In this document: piece by piece, positions 44,481 through 55,595 of the stretch
How the letters are laid out: every line of letters starts with the position of its first letter
How positions within the stretch are numbered: position 1 is the stretch's first letter
Assembly: GCA_014529385.2 (NCBI GenBank)
Contig: CM043953.1
Coordinates: forward strand, 84,890,342-84,954,341
Direction of reading: 5' to 3'
Length of the DNA: 64,000 nt
From: Adiantum capillus-veneris
Lineage: Eukaryota > Streptophyta > Polypodiopsida > Polypodiales > Pteridaceae
Program-made: the position numbers and the translations under genes
Notes under the pieces: generated by a model
The model's database searches: none
What the model was told of the DNA's origin: nothing
The model's input: the letters and a program-made list of their open reading frames with translations, nothing else

Positions 44481-46041
44481 TTGGCTGAACCAGGAGAAGA
44501 GCTTAGACCAGCCTACATTGCAAATGATCTAACAGAAGATCTTTTGTTAAGCTTACTGAAAGAATACCGAGGTATCTTTGCTTGGTCTTACAAGGATCTC
44601 AAGGGTGTTGATCCAGAAATCTGTCAACATACCATACCCATGAGAGATGATGCGAAATCAAGTAGACAAAGGACATACACATATAATGAAATATTTGCCA
44701 GGAAGATTAAAGAAGAGATTGAAAAACTAAAGGAATCCAAATTCGTTTATGAGATTGAACACACAGATTGGGTGTCTCCAATAGTGGTAGTACCCAAGAA
44801 AAATGGAAATTTACGAGTGTGTGTCAACCTCAAGAAAGTGAATGCAGCTACCATTAGGGACAACTTTCCTCTTCTAATCACTGAGCATGTTTTAGAATGA
44901 GTTGCAGGAAAAGAAGCTTACAGCTTTTTAGATGGCTTTTCGGGATACAATCAACTTTTGGTTGACCCAGAAAATCAACATAAAACTGCTTCTGCAACGG
45001 AATGGGGTATTTTTGCCTATCGGGTAATGCCTTTTGGGTTAACTAATGCTCCTGCCACCTTCGAAAGATTGATGAGCCATGCTTTTAAAGAATATCTAAG
45101 GAAATTCTTGGAAGTCTATATGGATGATCTATGCATACATTCATCAATCCGAGCTGATAATTTTGAACACCTCAAAAAGGTATTAGAAAAATGTAGACTT
45201 TATAGGATTTGCTTAAATCCTGAAAAGTGCACATTCATGGGTAGACAAGGAAAGATTCTTGAACATATAGTGTCTAAAAATAGCATAGCTACTGATATGG
45301 ACAAAATTCATGTCATTGCTGATTTTCCTAGACCAACAACAATCAAGGGGGTTAAAGCCTTCATGGGGCATTGTGGATATTATAGATGGTTCATTTACAT
45401 GTACTCTATAATTGCAAAACCCATGTATAGCTTGATTACAAAACTTGAATGGACTGAGACATGTGGAGAATCCTTCATGAAGCTTAAGCAAGCTCTTACC
45501 TCAACTCCAATATTGAAAGCACCAGACTGGAATAAGATTTTCCACATATATGTAGATGCTTCCAATTTTTCCATTGGGTGTATACTAGCTCAACGAGGAG
45601 ACGACAAAATTGATTTTCCTATTTTGTATGCTAGCCCGTCAGTTGAACATTGCGGAAAAGAACTATACCACCACCGAAAGGGAAGGACTAGGGATGATCT
45701 ATACCATAAAAAAGTATAGATATTACCTATTAGCAAAACAAATTTTGTTCTTTGTGGACCACCAAGTCTTATTGTACTTGGTCAACAAGCCATGCAACAC
45801 AGGAACAATAGTGAGATGGTTCATCATTCTTTTGGAATTTGATTTCACCGTGGTTGTAAAAAAGAGCACTACTCATCAAAGAGCAGATCATTTATCAAAG
45901 ATTGTTTTAGGAGAATCACCTAAAGGGGTAGACAATGATCTACCAAATGCCTATTTTTTCTTTGTGGAAATGATACCTAGATGGTCGGAAAACATGGTAT
46001 CATTGATGACCATAGCTCAAGTGGATTCTCAAGTAGATTAA
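44481..46041 (+). pseudogene. family B reverse transcriptase and RNase H
   Basis: The RT motifs are VSPIVVVPKKNGNLRVCV, NLKKVNAATIRDNFPL, AYRVMPFGLTNAPATFERL and the intact catalytic box EVYMDDLCIHSS. RNase H follows with HIYVDASNFSIGCILAQRG, YTTTEREGLGMIYTIKKYRY and FFVDHQ. Breaks: a TGA at about 44898 after ITEHVLE, and a frameshift between 45610 and 45719 in RNase H. The sequence resembles family E throughout, placing B in the same non-chromovirus (OTA-like) group; no chromodomain is seen. Confidence 0.88.
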
Positions 46042-47060
46042 TTGAGCAATCGGCTATGTATCAATTACTAGCTGGTAGGCTATACAAAAGAAATCGAGAT
46101 GGAATATTGCTCTTATGCATTAATCTTGGAGAGAAAACCCAATACCTAAGTCAAACACATATTACCATAGTAGGACTTCACTTTACGGAAAATCAAACTA
46201 TGCAATGAATCTTGAGACTTGGAGTATTTTGGCCAACTATGAGGAGTGATGTTCGCTCTTTTGTAAAGGATTGTCCTCAACGTAAAAAGCAAATACCCAT
46301 ACCTCATGTAATATTGTTCCAAATGTCGTCTGTTCATAAGTGGAGTAACTATCTAGTTACGTACTTATCAAGCCGAACATTTCGTGAGGATATGAGTAAA
46401 CGCCGTGAAAGAGGAATTGAAATTGGAGCAAGAGATTATGCTCTTATTGAAAACCAATTGTATCAGAGAGGTAAGGATCAACATCTGCGTCTTTACGCAA
46501 ATGAAGATGAATATACTCCAATTATAGAACAAGCACATGCAGGATTAGCTGGAGGTCAATTTTCTAGTGAGACCACCACAAGAGCAATCTTAATGGTGGG
46601 CATATGGTGGCCAACACTTTTTGCAGATGCCAAAGACTATGTTCAAAGGTGTGATGCTTGTCAACGAGAAAAAATGCCAACACGTGTAGATAGCATGCCC
46701 TTAAGACCAATGATGGGGCTAGAGCTTTTGCAAAATGGGGTATAGATTTTGTTGGGTCAATACAACCTCCTACTTAAAGAACCCAAGCTCAATATATCAT
46801 TGTAGCTACGGACTATTTGACTAAGTGGGCCAAGGCTAAAGTAACTCAAAAGAATGCTGCCAAAACCACTGTTGCATTCTTATATGAGTATGTGTACACA
46901 AGATATGGACTTCCAATAGAAATTGTTAGTTGATAGAGAAACTCATTTTCTCAATGAGGTAATCAATTATCTGATTAATGAATTTATGGTCATCTATAAC
47001 AAATTAGCTCCCTATCACCCGCAAGCAAACGGACAAGCTGAGTGTACAATAAATCTTAGT
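45960..47060 (+). pseudogene. family B integrase with a duplicated zinc-domain module
   Basis: Two successive modules carry the linker plus the H2C2 domain. The first (about 45965-46310) contains LYKRNRDG, GVFWPTMRSDVRSFVKDC; the second (about 46320-46690) contains LYQRGKDQHLRLY, AHAGLAGG, GIWWPTLFADAKDYV and CDACQREK. They are followed by the core: GIDFVGS, IVATDYLTKWAK, DRETHFLNEV and YHPQANGQAE hold the D, D and E residues. Stops occur at about 46206, 46743, 46776 and near the second Asp. Similarity ends at about 47060, where minus-strand family F sequence begins, so the integrase C-terminus and 3' LTR are lost. Confidence 0.8.
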
Positions 47061-47931
47061 ACTGAACACACTCGATTTTATCGTTGGCCATTTCTATTCC
47101 ATTACGGGATACCACATGTCCCAGTAGCTGTCCCTTCCAGACTAGGAAAATGGATTTAAATGGATTCAAACAAACCCGCTTCTCCTGACAGCGTTTGAAA
47201 ACCATCTCTAGGAAAGTGCCGTTCCTCATCTGAATATACAATAAAGTCATCCATAAAGATGGCGAGGAACCGATGAAGGAACTCATTAAACATTTCCATC
47301 ATACACCGCTAAAAAGTAGCTGGTGATTGCACAGGCCGAAAGGCATCACCAGATACATGAAAGCTCCCCACTCGGTGATGATGAAAGTGGTCTTCACTCT
47401 ATCTTCATGAGTGATCTGTAATTATAGCCACTGTAACCATCCACAAAGCTATACATCATATCCTGCAATCTCATCAAGCAACATGCCAGTAAAAGGCAAT
47501 GGAAATGGATCTTTGATAGTTTGGGCGTTGAGTTTCCTATAGTCAACACAGACTCTCAATTTCCCATTCTTCTTGGAAACTATGACTATGGGAAACAGCC
47601 AATCGCTACTGGACACTTCTGTGATGAACCCAGCCTTAAGAAGATCGTCAATCTCCTCATTGACATTCTTAGCATAGTTGGGGTTCATTGGGTATCTTTC
47701 CAGTCATACTGGCCAAGCATCTGGCTTCAACGGTATCCTGTGCTGGCATACTTCAGGATCCACCCCTTTCAGGTCTGTGTGCTCCCAGGCAAATACGTCT
47801 TTGTAGTTCAAGAACATCTTGTGTGCCTTTTCCTTCATTATAGGATTGAGATTCTTATTAACCTTGATCATCCTAGGACTATCCTCCGAGCCTAGGTTCC
47901 ATTCTTCAACTTCTTGGTCGTATGGAAGCAA
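47061..47931 (-). pseudogene. family F reverse transcriptase (partial)
   Basis: Minus-strand pieces in order: FAWEHTDLKGVDPEVCQHRI, SSSDWLFPIVIVSKKNGKL, RVCVDYRKLNAQTIKDPFPL, then after frame changes a region with the catalytic box (FMDD-like near 47250), KRCQEKRVCLNPFKS and LGHVVSRNGIEMANDKIE. RNase H and integrase are absent here. The junction to family B lies at about 47058-47062, in the middle of the RT thumb. Confidence 0.8.
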
Positions 47932-48012
47932 CCAATTAGGCCCACCTCCTTTTCGCTTGGTCGATTCCTCAACATAATCCCAAGATGGCCCATTCAGCTC
48001 TGAATCAGCATT

Positions 48013-48660
48013 CTAATCCACTGTGTGCTCTTCAGAATGTACTGGCTCCTCTACCATGCCAATTTCAGCTGATTCCTCCAGCCTCCCAGTTACCTGAAAT
48101 GATCTTTCCCATGTGTTGATTTCAGTACACTGATCTGGGAATTTCTTTTTTTGCTTGTCGGCTTGCTCTTTATTCAGTAAAACCACATTCAAGTCAATCT
48201 CTGCTAAAGAGAATATGTTCAGAGCTGCTAACATTCGTTCAATATTCTTTGCCTTGTACTTCTGGCATAATTCCTTCGGCCTCAGCTCTTTTCTCCAGCT
48301 CCTAGAATTGTTCGTCTGGATTTGAATTCTCCTGCTGGTCCCTTCTATGGTTAAGGTTTGATTTGCATAGTCATGAACAACATGTGCTGTTCTCAACCAT
48401 GGGCGCCCTAGTAGCATCCCATATGCCCCTTGCACATCCAGAACTAGGAAGCTGGCTTTAAAATTTTCCCTGCCTACTCTTATCTGCATATTTTCAATCA
48501 TGCCCGTAGCTTGTACCACTCTGTGATTTTCCATTCACACTTTAAATGGTGCTGGCTTTAGATTCGCGATACCCATTCTCTGCTGGAGATGGACTCCCAT
48601 TATATTGACTCCTGCTCCTCCATCCAAGATAACACTTGAAAGAGGTTCTCATTGCTTTCG
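48013..48660 (-). pseudogene. family F protease
   Basis: The active site ILDGGAGVNIM (about 48611-48627) and the C-terminal GMLLGRPWLRTAHVVHDY motif are seen on the minus strand, with one stop between them (before MENHRVV). The D-G-G form of the active site also occurs in family E, so it is probably ancestral to this group and not a lesion. A hydrophilic stretch leads to RT. Confidence 0.8.
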
Positions 48661-48710
48661 AACCTTGTAGTCCACGTGAATGAGCGGTACTTCATCATCT
48701 CGGATGGCCG

Positions 48711-50786
48711 TTAGATCCACTGTTCTGGACTCCACTTCAGCTTTCCTGCGCTCTCTGATGAAGTTTGCCACTTCAGGCAAGGTTTTTTTGATGTCTTCCA
48801 GATCCACAGTAAGCTTCTGAATTCTATCACAGATCTTAACATGGATTTATTCTTTCTCTTGATCAGACTGGTTGTCAGAGCTCGAAGAACTGGTTGTATC
48901 TTCACACTACCATTTCTCCCTTGCAGTGCTTCCAATCCTTCCATCAACTCCCAGTTCACCAATCATTCCTTGTATCGCAGTCCGGATGGTCTCAGGTATG
49001 CTCGGTATTGACTGGGCTGGTATCTTTTGGATGAATCGGGCTTCAGAACTTTTTGGCTGCTCTGGCAGCTTCTTGGCTAAATCCTCCGTGATTTTAGCCG
49101 CTAGTTCTCTCTGCTCTTGCCATTCATCTACCACCTTCTCTTTACCCTTGGCCTTCCCAATTTCCCTTTGTTGAGCCCACTTGCTGCTGTTAGTAGTGGC
49201 TGGTGTTTCTGAAGTTTTTGGAATCTCTTCAATTATGAAGCCCTTGCTTCTTGTGACTACCCGTAATGGGACTGGCTCTTGTGTCTTAGCCTCAGTAGCA
49301 GTAGTTGCAGGTGCGTCTGGGCATTGGGCTGCAAAATGGCCATACTTCCCACAAGTGTAGCAATTCATACTCCGACTCTGGAAGTTGCCACGCCATCTAC
49401 CTCAACCCATACCCGTTTGGAATCGGCCACGTCCTTGACTAGTACCGCTAGTACCTGGTCTCTCCTCTTGAGATACTTTGGCAGGTTCTACCTTCACTGG
49501 TTCAGTATAGGCTATCATTGATAGGTATTTGCCCTTCTTAAAGTGATGAATCCTGATACCACAATTATTCCATAAATGACCAAATGCCTTACAACAAGTA
49601 CACTGTGGACACATGTTGGAAATATGGTCCTTGGATTTGCATTTCGAACACCAAGTCTCCATTTTCCGAACTGGTTGTCTGGTGTGGCTAATCTCGGCAA
49701 TCTTCCTAGCCATCTCTTCAATCTTCTTAGTCCAATATCCCTTCTTTGACTTATCCTTGGACCGTTAATTAGAGCTACTTTCAGATCTACTGGACACTTC
49801 ACTGAAATCAGAGCTCTCAGTAGAAGAGCTACTACTACTGGATCTTCTCTTTTTATGTCTCTTTTCCTTCTTGGCTTGTTGTTCCAGTTTCAGTGCCTGC
49901 TATATCAGATCATTGAATTTCTTGGTTGGAGCTGGTACCTCATGCTCCCTAAGCTTCTTGCTTCAAAAACCATTCAGAAACCATGCACACAATCGCTTCT
50001 TGGACGGCGGTTCGTGTAACTACCTGGTTAGCTCCTTGATTTTTTACCTCAGAGCCTTCGGACTGACATATTACGTTGCTTGATCTTATCCAGTTCACAG
50101 AGGATATCTTCATCACCTCTGTTGTCGGAATACTCAAATCTGAAGGCTTTGAGTAGTTTGTTAGAGGATCTAAGCTGACAAGCGGGGTAATGGTAGTACC
50201 ACTTTCTTGCTGCCTCCTTCAAGGTTTGCGGAAAGTATTCCCCCCAATCATCCTCATCAATAATATTCTTCAGCTCGGCATATTGCTCAAAAGCCTGTAT
50301 GTGAACATCTGGATCATCATTCTTGCCTCTTTTGAATACTGGAAAAGAAATTTTCAGGGAAGATGTGTAATCATTCCGATTACCACTGGTTCTCCCACTT
50401 CTCTTCTTAGATTTTGAACGGCGCTTGGGAGTCTTCTTACAGTTGTCAGTATTGGCATCCCAATCAATATCTGTTTCCGTCTCTGTGTCAGTGTCCTCTC
50501 TAGCCTGTCTTCTAGAAGTGCGGTGACTACCTTTACTACCTTTGGTACCCTCATCCCCCTTCCTGGACCGAGAACTTTTGGCCTTTCATGCTTCCCTTTC
50601 TACTCGCCTGCGTCTAGAGTGACTGGAATGTTGTGAGTCCTGCGTCTCATCAGCCTGACTATGCTCCTCATGAGCCTCAGTGTCAGTCACCCTCTCTTGA
50701 TTAGGGTCAGATTCTCTTCCCGACTCCTCAAGAATAGGATCAACACGGATGGTTGATTTCTAGCCACGATTGGTTTTGGGTGCCAT
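48711..50786 (-). pseudogene. family F Gag with three zinc knuckles
   Basis: It starts at ATG 50786 (MAPKTNRG) with a stop eight codons later. A Ser/Arg-rich N-terminal region and a capsid-like segment (SFPVFKRGKNDDPDVHIQAF, EAARKWYYHYPACQ at about 50180-50360) follow. Then come knuckles CSKCKSKDHISNMC and CTCCKAFGHLWNNC (about 49560-49660) and CYTCGKYGHFAAQC (about 49320-49365), all CX2CX4HX4C. Frameshifts and stops are frequent. The adjoining 48711-48962 frame links to the protease. Confidence 0.75.
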
Positions 50787-50876
50787 TGCTGTAGCTGAGA
50801 ACTTCAAACTGGGAGAAGAGTGTTTTTGTCAATGAGCTTCAGCTCTAGCCACCATGATCGCCAAAATGGAATTGGA

Positions 50877-50969
50877 GCTGATCTCTTGAGATAGCTAATT
50901 CCAGTGTTAGAAGATTTCAGCTACTAGTGATGTATTAGTTCAGACAGTAGACTGGACAAAGGAATAGAA
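50877..50969 (-). repeat. family F 5' LTR, first 93 bp
   Basis: It starts TGGAATTGGAGCTGATCTC and matches 20377-20470 with few changes. It is cut at 50969 by the D LTR. The abutting leader on its left reads TGGCGATCATGGTGGC on the minus strand, a possible PBS for a tRNA I cannot name. Confidence 0.8.
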
Positions 50970-52785
50970 TGTCATAAAATCTAATATCTAATATCTAACC
51001 AACCCAAATGATTTTCTCATATTAAATTGATCACTTAATGTGGGAGAATAAACGGGAACAAGTGTTAAGATATAGACATGTGCTTATAGATCTATCTCAA
51101 CACGGGGCCAATGGTAAAGGGGCCCAAATGAGAGATGGTCCAGCAAAGAGCAAGGCTAACAAATGGAGAATAAGACCTTAGGGTTAGCTTCATTGAAGAC
51201 CTCCAATAATGTGTGTAAAAGGCCTTTGACCTTAGGTAAGCTAGGGCTGAGCTTGAGGCACGGGAACCCGACCCAGCTCGAGGTGCTTGTCCTGCTTGTC
51301 ATGCTTGATGACTAAGGTGCTTGAGATGCTTGATGATTGAGGTGCATGAGATGCTTGAGGTGCTTAATTATTGATATTCTTGAGGTGCTTGACATGCTTG
51401 AGATGCTAGGGTTGCACTTGAGGTGAGAACCCAGCCCAAGCTTAAAGTGCTTATGAGCCAAGCTTGTGGTGGGAACTGGGCCTATGCATGAGGGGCTTGA
51501 GGTGTCAAAAAGTCAAAGATTCAATCCCTACAAGGAGGGGGCAAGACCTACATGAGGGGGGATGAGAGAGAACACCCACACACTCACAGAAGGCATGCAT
51601 GGTACAAAGAAAGCAAAAGGGACACTTGTCAAGTTCCTCCTCATGTTGCCCTCATGGTGTGCCTAAAGCCTATTGGTTGGCCACCCAAGGGGTCCAATAA
51701 TAATCTAGGAGATTTAATTGATTTATCATTTATCTAGCCCTCTCTCTCAAAGGGGAAAGGGGGACACTTGTCTCAAGGCTACCCTTGCTACTTGTAATGC
51801 CTCCTGCTTGTGATTGGCTAGGCCTGGAGGGGGCCAATGAGCTTCAATGATGAGCTAGAAGAGGGGGTCGACCTAGCAAGGAGGGGGGTTGCTTAGGGGG
51901 TATACTCACCCACACACACTCACAAACACTCTCATTGTGTGCTATGCAAAGTGCAATAACTCCGTGTCCTTCTCCAAGCAAGTAGAGGTTGAGAGCCTAC
52001 ACCAACACTCTTGGATATGGAGTGCAAATCCAACCAAGAGCCATGCTTCAATGCTTCAAGGAGGGGGGTTGCTTAGGGGGTATACTCACCCACACACACT
52101 CACAAACACTCTCATTGTGTGCTATGCAAAGTGCAATAACTCTGTCTCCTTCTCCAAGCAAGTAGAGGTTGAGAGCCTACACCAACACTCTTGGATATGG
52201 AGTGCAAATCCAACCAAGAGCCATGCTTCAATGCTTAAGCTTGCCATCTCCTTCTTCTTCATTACTATGCTATTATGTATGCTAGCAACAAGAGTTATGA
52301 TAAGTGAGGAACTAATTCTTTCTCCTACGAAATGTTTCTTCTTCCTCTTCCCTACCCTCATTCCCTGCTAGCTCTCTCCACCTTCGAAGGTGTTTGAGGT
52401 CTTGGGACTGAGGCTTGGGATAGTTAAAGCTTTCTTCAAGTTTATGTTATGTTTGTGATGCATGAAGCTTTACATCTTCATTGCATCACCTAGGTCACAA
52501 GGAACACAAAGATTGTATTGTAACAAGTCTCTCTTAATGGGAGAAATCATAATACAAATGCCTATTGAAGGGGCGACCGGCTCCACATAAATCTGGTCCT
52601 CAAATATTGTCATGTTCTCTAAATTCTCTCTCTTGCAAAAGTATTGTTCATGCCAAGTTAACTAATTGCTATGATTATGTTGCTATCTTCAACAATGTTC
52701 ACCTGCTATGCTCACAAAGTCATTTCTCAAAAGTACTTTCATTAATTTCCGCTACTCTCAAGTTAAATAGGCCAATTACATTACA
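50970..52785 (+). repeat. element D LTR (family A relative, plus strand)
   Basis: It begins TGTCATAAAATCTAATATC and ends CAATTACATTACA, followed by a PBS. Blocks such as TTGGATATGGAGTGCAAATC, AAGGAACACAAAGATTGTATT and GGTCCTCAAA identify it as a diverged, reverse-oriented A-type LTR. It holds a 180-bp tandem duplication and a region of repeated GATGCTTGAGGTGCTT words at about 51280-51430. Confidence 0.85.
51878..52237. repeat. 180-bp tandem duplication in the D LTR
   Basis: GGAGGGGGGTTGCTTAGGGG recurs at 51880 and 52060 with the next 170 bases nearly unchanged (differences at CTCCGTGTCC / CTCTGTCTCC). The long 51889-52371 reading frame is a product of this duplication and is not a gene. Confidence 0.92.
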
Positions 52786-52798
52786 TTGGTATCAGAGC
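52786..52798 (+). other. element D primer-binding site, initiator Met tRNA
   Basis: TTGGTATCAGAGC directly follows the LTR CA end. About 400 bases of leader lead to the gag ATG at 53200. Confidence 0.9.
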
Positions 52799-53199
52799 AT
52801 TTGGTTTCTCTTTTCTTGCTTAAGAAGAGAGGTCCTTAAGTAGCCTATAAATGGTTGATGTATTTAATTATATTAGCGTAAGTGGAACTGGGATCTATTA
52901 TCGGTTTTGTTGAGCCCACTATGTGGGGGATGGTGCACACCTCAGGAGATTTGGACTTAATGATGGAGTCTTTTTAGACTTGCCTATGGCTTTACCATTA
53001 TTGAGCCATAAGAAGTCCGAAAGGAGCTAGCCCTTGGCAACTCTGCTATGCTAGACCTACTCCTCTACTCTCTATAATTAACCACTTCGAGCCGTGGGTG
53101 TAGATACTTAAGAGCCGATTTTCAAAGGCTAAGAGGAGTGGCAACTAAGGTTTTGAATTGCCAAAGCATACACTAAGTACATACATAAATTTTGTTAAC

Positions 53200-54105
53200 A
53201 TGGCTGACAATAATCAAGAGAGTAGAATGAACATTGATAGCTTTGATTTTGCACATGAAGGTGCTAATGATGATGCTCCCATGTTTGTGAATTATCTCGT
53301 CACTAGGTTACAGCAAGCTATGGGCAACCCTGCTTTGCAAGCCGAAGTTACTCAACAACTTTGTGCTTATGTAATTTCCCTTTCTCTCCAAGAGGAGAGA
53401 GAGCTTAGGAGGCCTCTTGAAGAGACCCCCAAAAGAAGACTCTCTCCCATTCGAGAGGAGGAATCCAAAGAGCAAGAAAGCAATGAAAGTTTAAGTTCCT
53501 CTGAAGATGTGGCTCCACGAAGACGGCGGTCTAGACGATCGCCCACTCCTCCCAAGAGGAAAAGATCAACACATAGTCCTTCTCCTCATCACTCTGAAAG
53601 GCAAGAGAGGAAACAAAGGAAGGAAAGGGCTAGGAAGAGGTCACCCTCTTCTCCTTCTTCTTCACCTTCCTCCTCTTCTGACGAAAGTTATGGTTATTCT
53701 CCTAGAGAATACAAGAGGGGAGGACATCGCAAATCATTTCCTGCATGGCGAAGGTCACAAAAGCTAAAGAAGTTCAAGGAGGGAGGAAAGAGTATCTCTT
53801 TTCTCACCTATGATGGCACCTTCGGTGCTACCGACAAAGTGTTGGCCTTCATCCAGCAATTTGATGCGGCCTTTGGAGATGAGGGATTCATCTAAGCTAC
53901 GCCATGTAGCTATGCACTTCCAAAAATAAGCTCGTCAATGGTGGGCTAGCCTTCGTGGAAATGGTGAAGCCCCAAAGACATGGAAAACTCTACGAGTTTC
54001 CATCATGAAGCAATTCCTTGCAAGCAATGCAAAGGACAAAGTGCTTACCAAATGGCGCAGCTTGAAGCTCCTCTCCCATGAGCTATCCACAAATATGCAG
54101 AAAAG
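53200..54105 (+). pseudogene. element D Gag, cut by family E insertion
   Basis: It begins at ATG 53200 (MADNNQESRMNIDSFDF). It is collinear with the family A Gag: VTRLQQAMGNPALQ, the SR-like block (APRRRRSRRSPTPPKRKR, RARKRSPSSPSSS), and capsid motifs (GGKSISFLTYDGTFGATDKV, ARQWWASLRGNGEAPKTWK). Stops lie at 53893-53895 and about 53929. At 54106 the E LTR interrupts the frame inside capsid (after STNMQKS). The shared SR block in A and D, which differ clearly elsewhere, suggests selection while the elements were alive. Confidence 0.88.
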
Positions 54106-54422
54106 TGCTAACCCTCACGGCTCACGGACACCCCATCACCTACGACGGACATGTATTATGTATTTGGTAGAGTCAGGTACCGGGCTTGTCGGACCAATAG
54201 GAAAAGGGTAAGAGTGATCGCCGATGAGAGGCGCACTCTAACTGGGACATTCAAGGGATTAGTTGGCTAAGCATGGGCGCCCAAGTGTGAATGGGGTGAG
54301 CTCATATAAAAGCCAACTAAACCTAAAATTCACGCATTCTCTCATTTGTGCAATAGAAGAGTGCTCTTGCTCCATCTCCATCTCCATCTTCTTCTTCTTC
54401 ACCTCCTTGTGTGTGTGTGTAT

Positions 54423-54507
<85 letters not shown>

Positions 54508-54744
54508 CGATCGAGCATTGCGACGACGGCACGGCGGTGGTGAAGCGGTTGAGCACGGCGAAGTGGCGGCTCCTTCTTCTTCGCGGCGAGGAATCCTCCA
54601 CGAAGCAAGCGTAGAGCGGTGAGTGACACACCATCGCTTTCTTTGAGCTTACTAGTTAAGCTAGTTGTGTGCTTGGAGCCGTCTGTGGCTCGCACACAGT
54701 GTTAGGCAAGTCCCTTGCTTTGAATGTGCGGCAAGGAGCGCACA
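54106..54744 (+). repeat. family E 5' LTR with internal GT-GA microsatellite
   Basis: It runs from TGCTAACCCTCACGG to GGAGCGCACA. TATA box TATAAAA at 54305-54311; GT run 54408-54420 and GA run 54427-54505, about 100-200 bases downstream and hence probably in the transcribed leader. It matches 26824-27452. The five bases before it, AAAAG, should recur after the 3' LTR beyond the window. Confidence 0.9.
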
Positions 54745-54748
54745 TTTT

Positions 54749-54766
54749 TGGCACCATTGCCGGGGA
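54749..54766 (+). other. family E primer-binding site, tRNA-Asp type
   Basis: TGGCACCATTGCCGGGGA differs by two bases from TGGCGCCGTTGCCGGGGA, the site complementary to plant tRNA-Asp used by Athila/Tat-type elements (from memory of that group). It lies four bases after the LTR end. Confidence 0.75.
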
Positions 54767-54825
54767 AATGCCCTACACTAAGCTCGGTTAAGCACCTTAC
54801 GCTTTCTTGTGATGCAATTTCAATT

Positions 54826-54903
54826 GAAGGATTTGTGAAGAAGGAAGGTGTGTGGTTGTGTGGAGAAGGATTTGTGAAGAAGGAAGATGTGTGGTTGTGT
54901 GGA
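54826..54903. repeat. 39-bp tandem duplication in the E leader
   Basis: GAAGGATTTGTGAAGAAGGA recurs at 54826 and 54865 with one or two changes. If translated it gives the 13-residue unit GFVKKEGVWLCGE twice, but the leader is not clearly coding. Confidence 0.85.
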
Positions 54904-55595
54904 GAAGATTTTTGTTACACTGTACTATCTTTTTTGTTTTCTGTAAACAAGGAGTTACAATTTTTTTGCAATGTACTGTTAGAATTAAGGTATTAGCTAT
55001 GGAATGTTAGTTCTGTAAGGTTCAATGTTAGTTCTGTAAGGTTAGTTTTGTAGATCTGTTAGCTACTGTAGTACTGTGTAAACAGTGTTAGAGTGTGTGT
55101 GGCAGTATCTCTATTAGCTGTAAGTAGATAAGCTAGGTGTAGGTTAAGTGTGTGTGTGTGTGTGCGCGCGTGCGCGGCGCAGCTGCGGCGACTTTTTCAA
55201 AAAAAAAAATCTTAAAAAAAGAAAAAAAGAAAAAAAAAAAGAAGGATCGGGCTGGGGATCATTCCCCAAGCCCAAGCTCAAACCCAGACCTCAGTCCTCA
55301 GTTTTAAAATATAGTTTATACACCTTTTTATATTTAAAAACTATTTTTAGGATTTCGAGGACTATAAAGACTATTTTTAGGATTTTGAGGGCTTCACGTA
55401 GCCGAATAGGGAGCTGTAAAGCATGGCACGTTCCTTTAGCCAAAACGCTCATCTTGAGCTATTACACGCCATATTTTGTGGCTTGGTTACAAAAAATAAC
55501 CAAAAACTTGGGTTATAAACACCACAAAAAAAAAAAAAAACTAAGTGAGCGGCCTTCACGGGCACTCACCAACGCGTTTAGAGTGTGGAGGTCAC
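54904..55595 (+). other. family E leader
   Basis: Untranslated leader between PBS and gag, with T/G-rich repeats of GTTAGTTCTGTAAGGTT (about 55007-55055), a GT/GC run at 55148-55180 and A-rich runs at 55197-55245 and 55525-55540. No protein domain seen. Confidence 0.6.

Noticed and set aside
51889-52371. 160-codon frame with an internal repeat of itself
   Set aside because: It is explained by the 180-bp tandem duplication in the D LTR.
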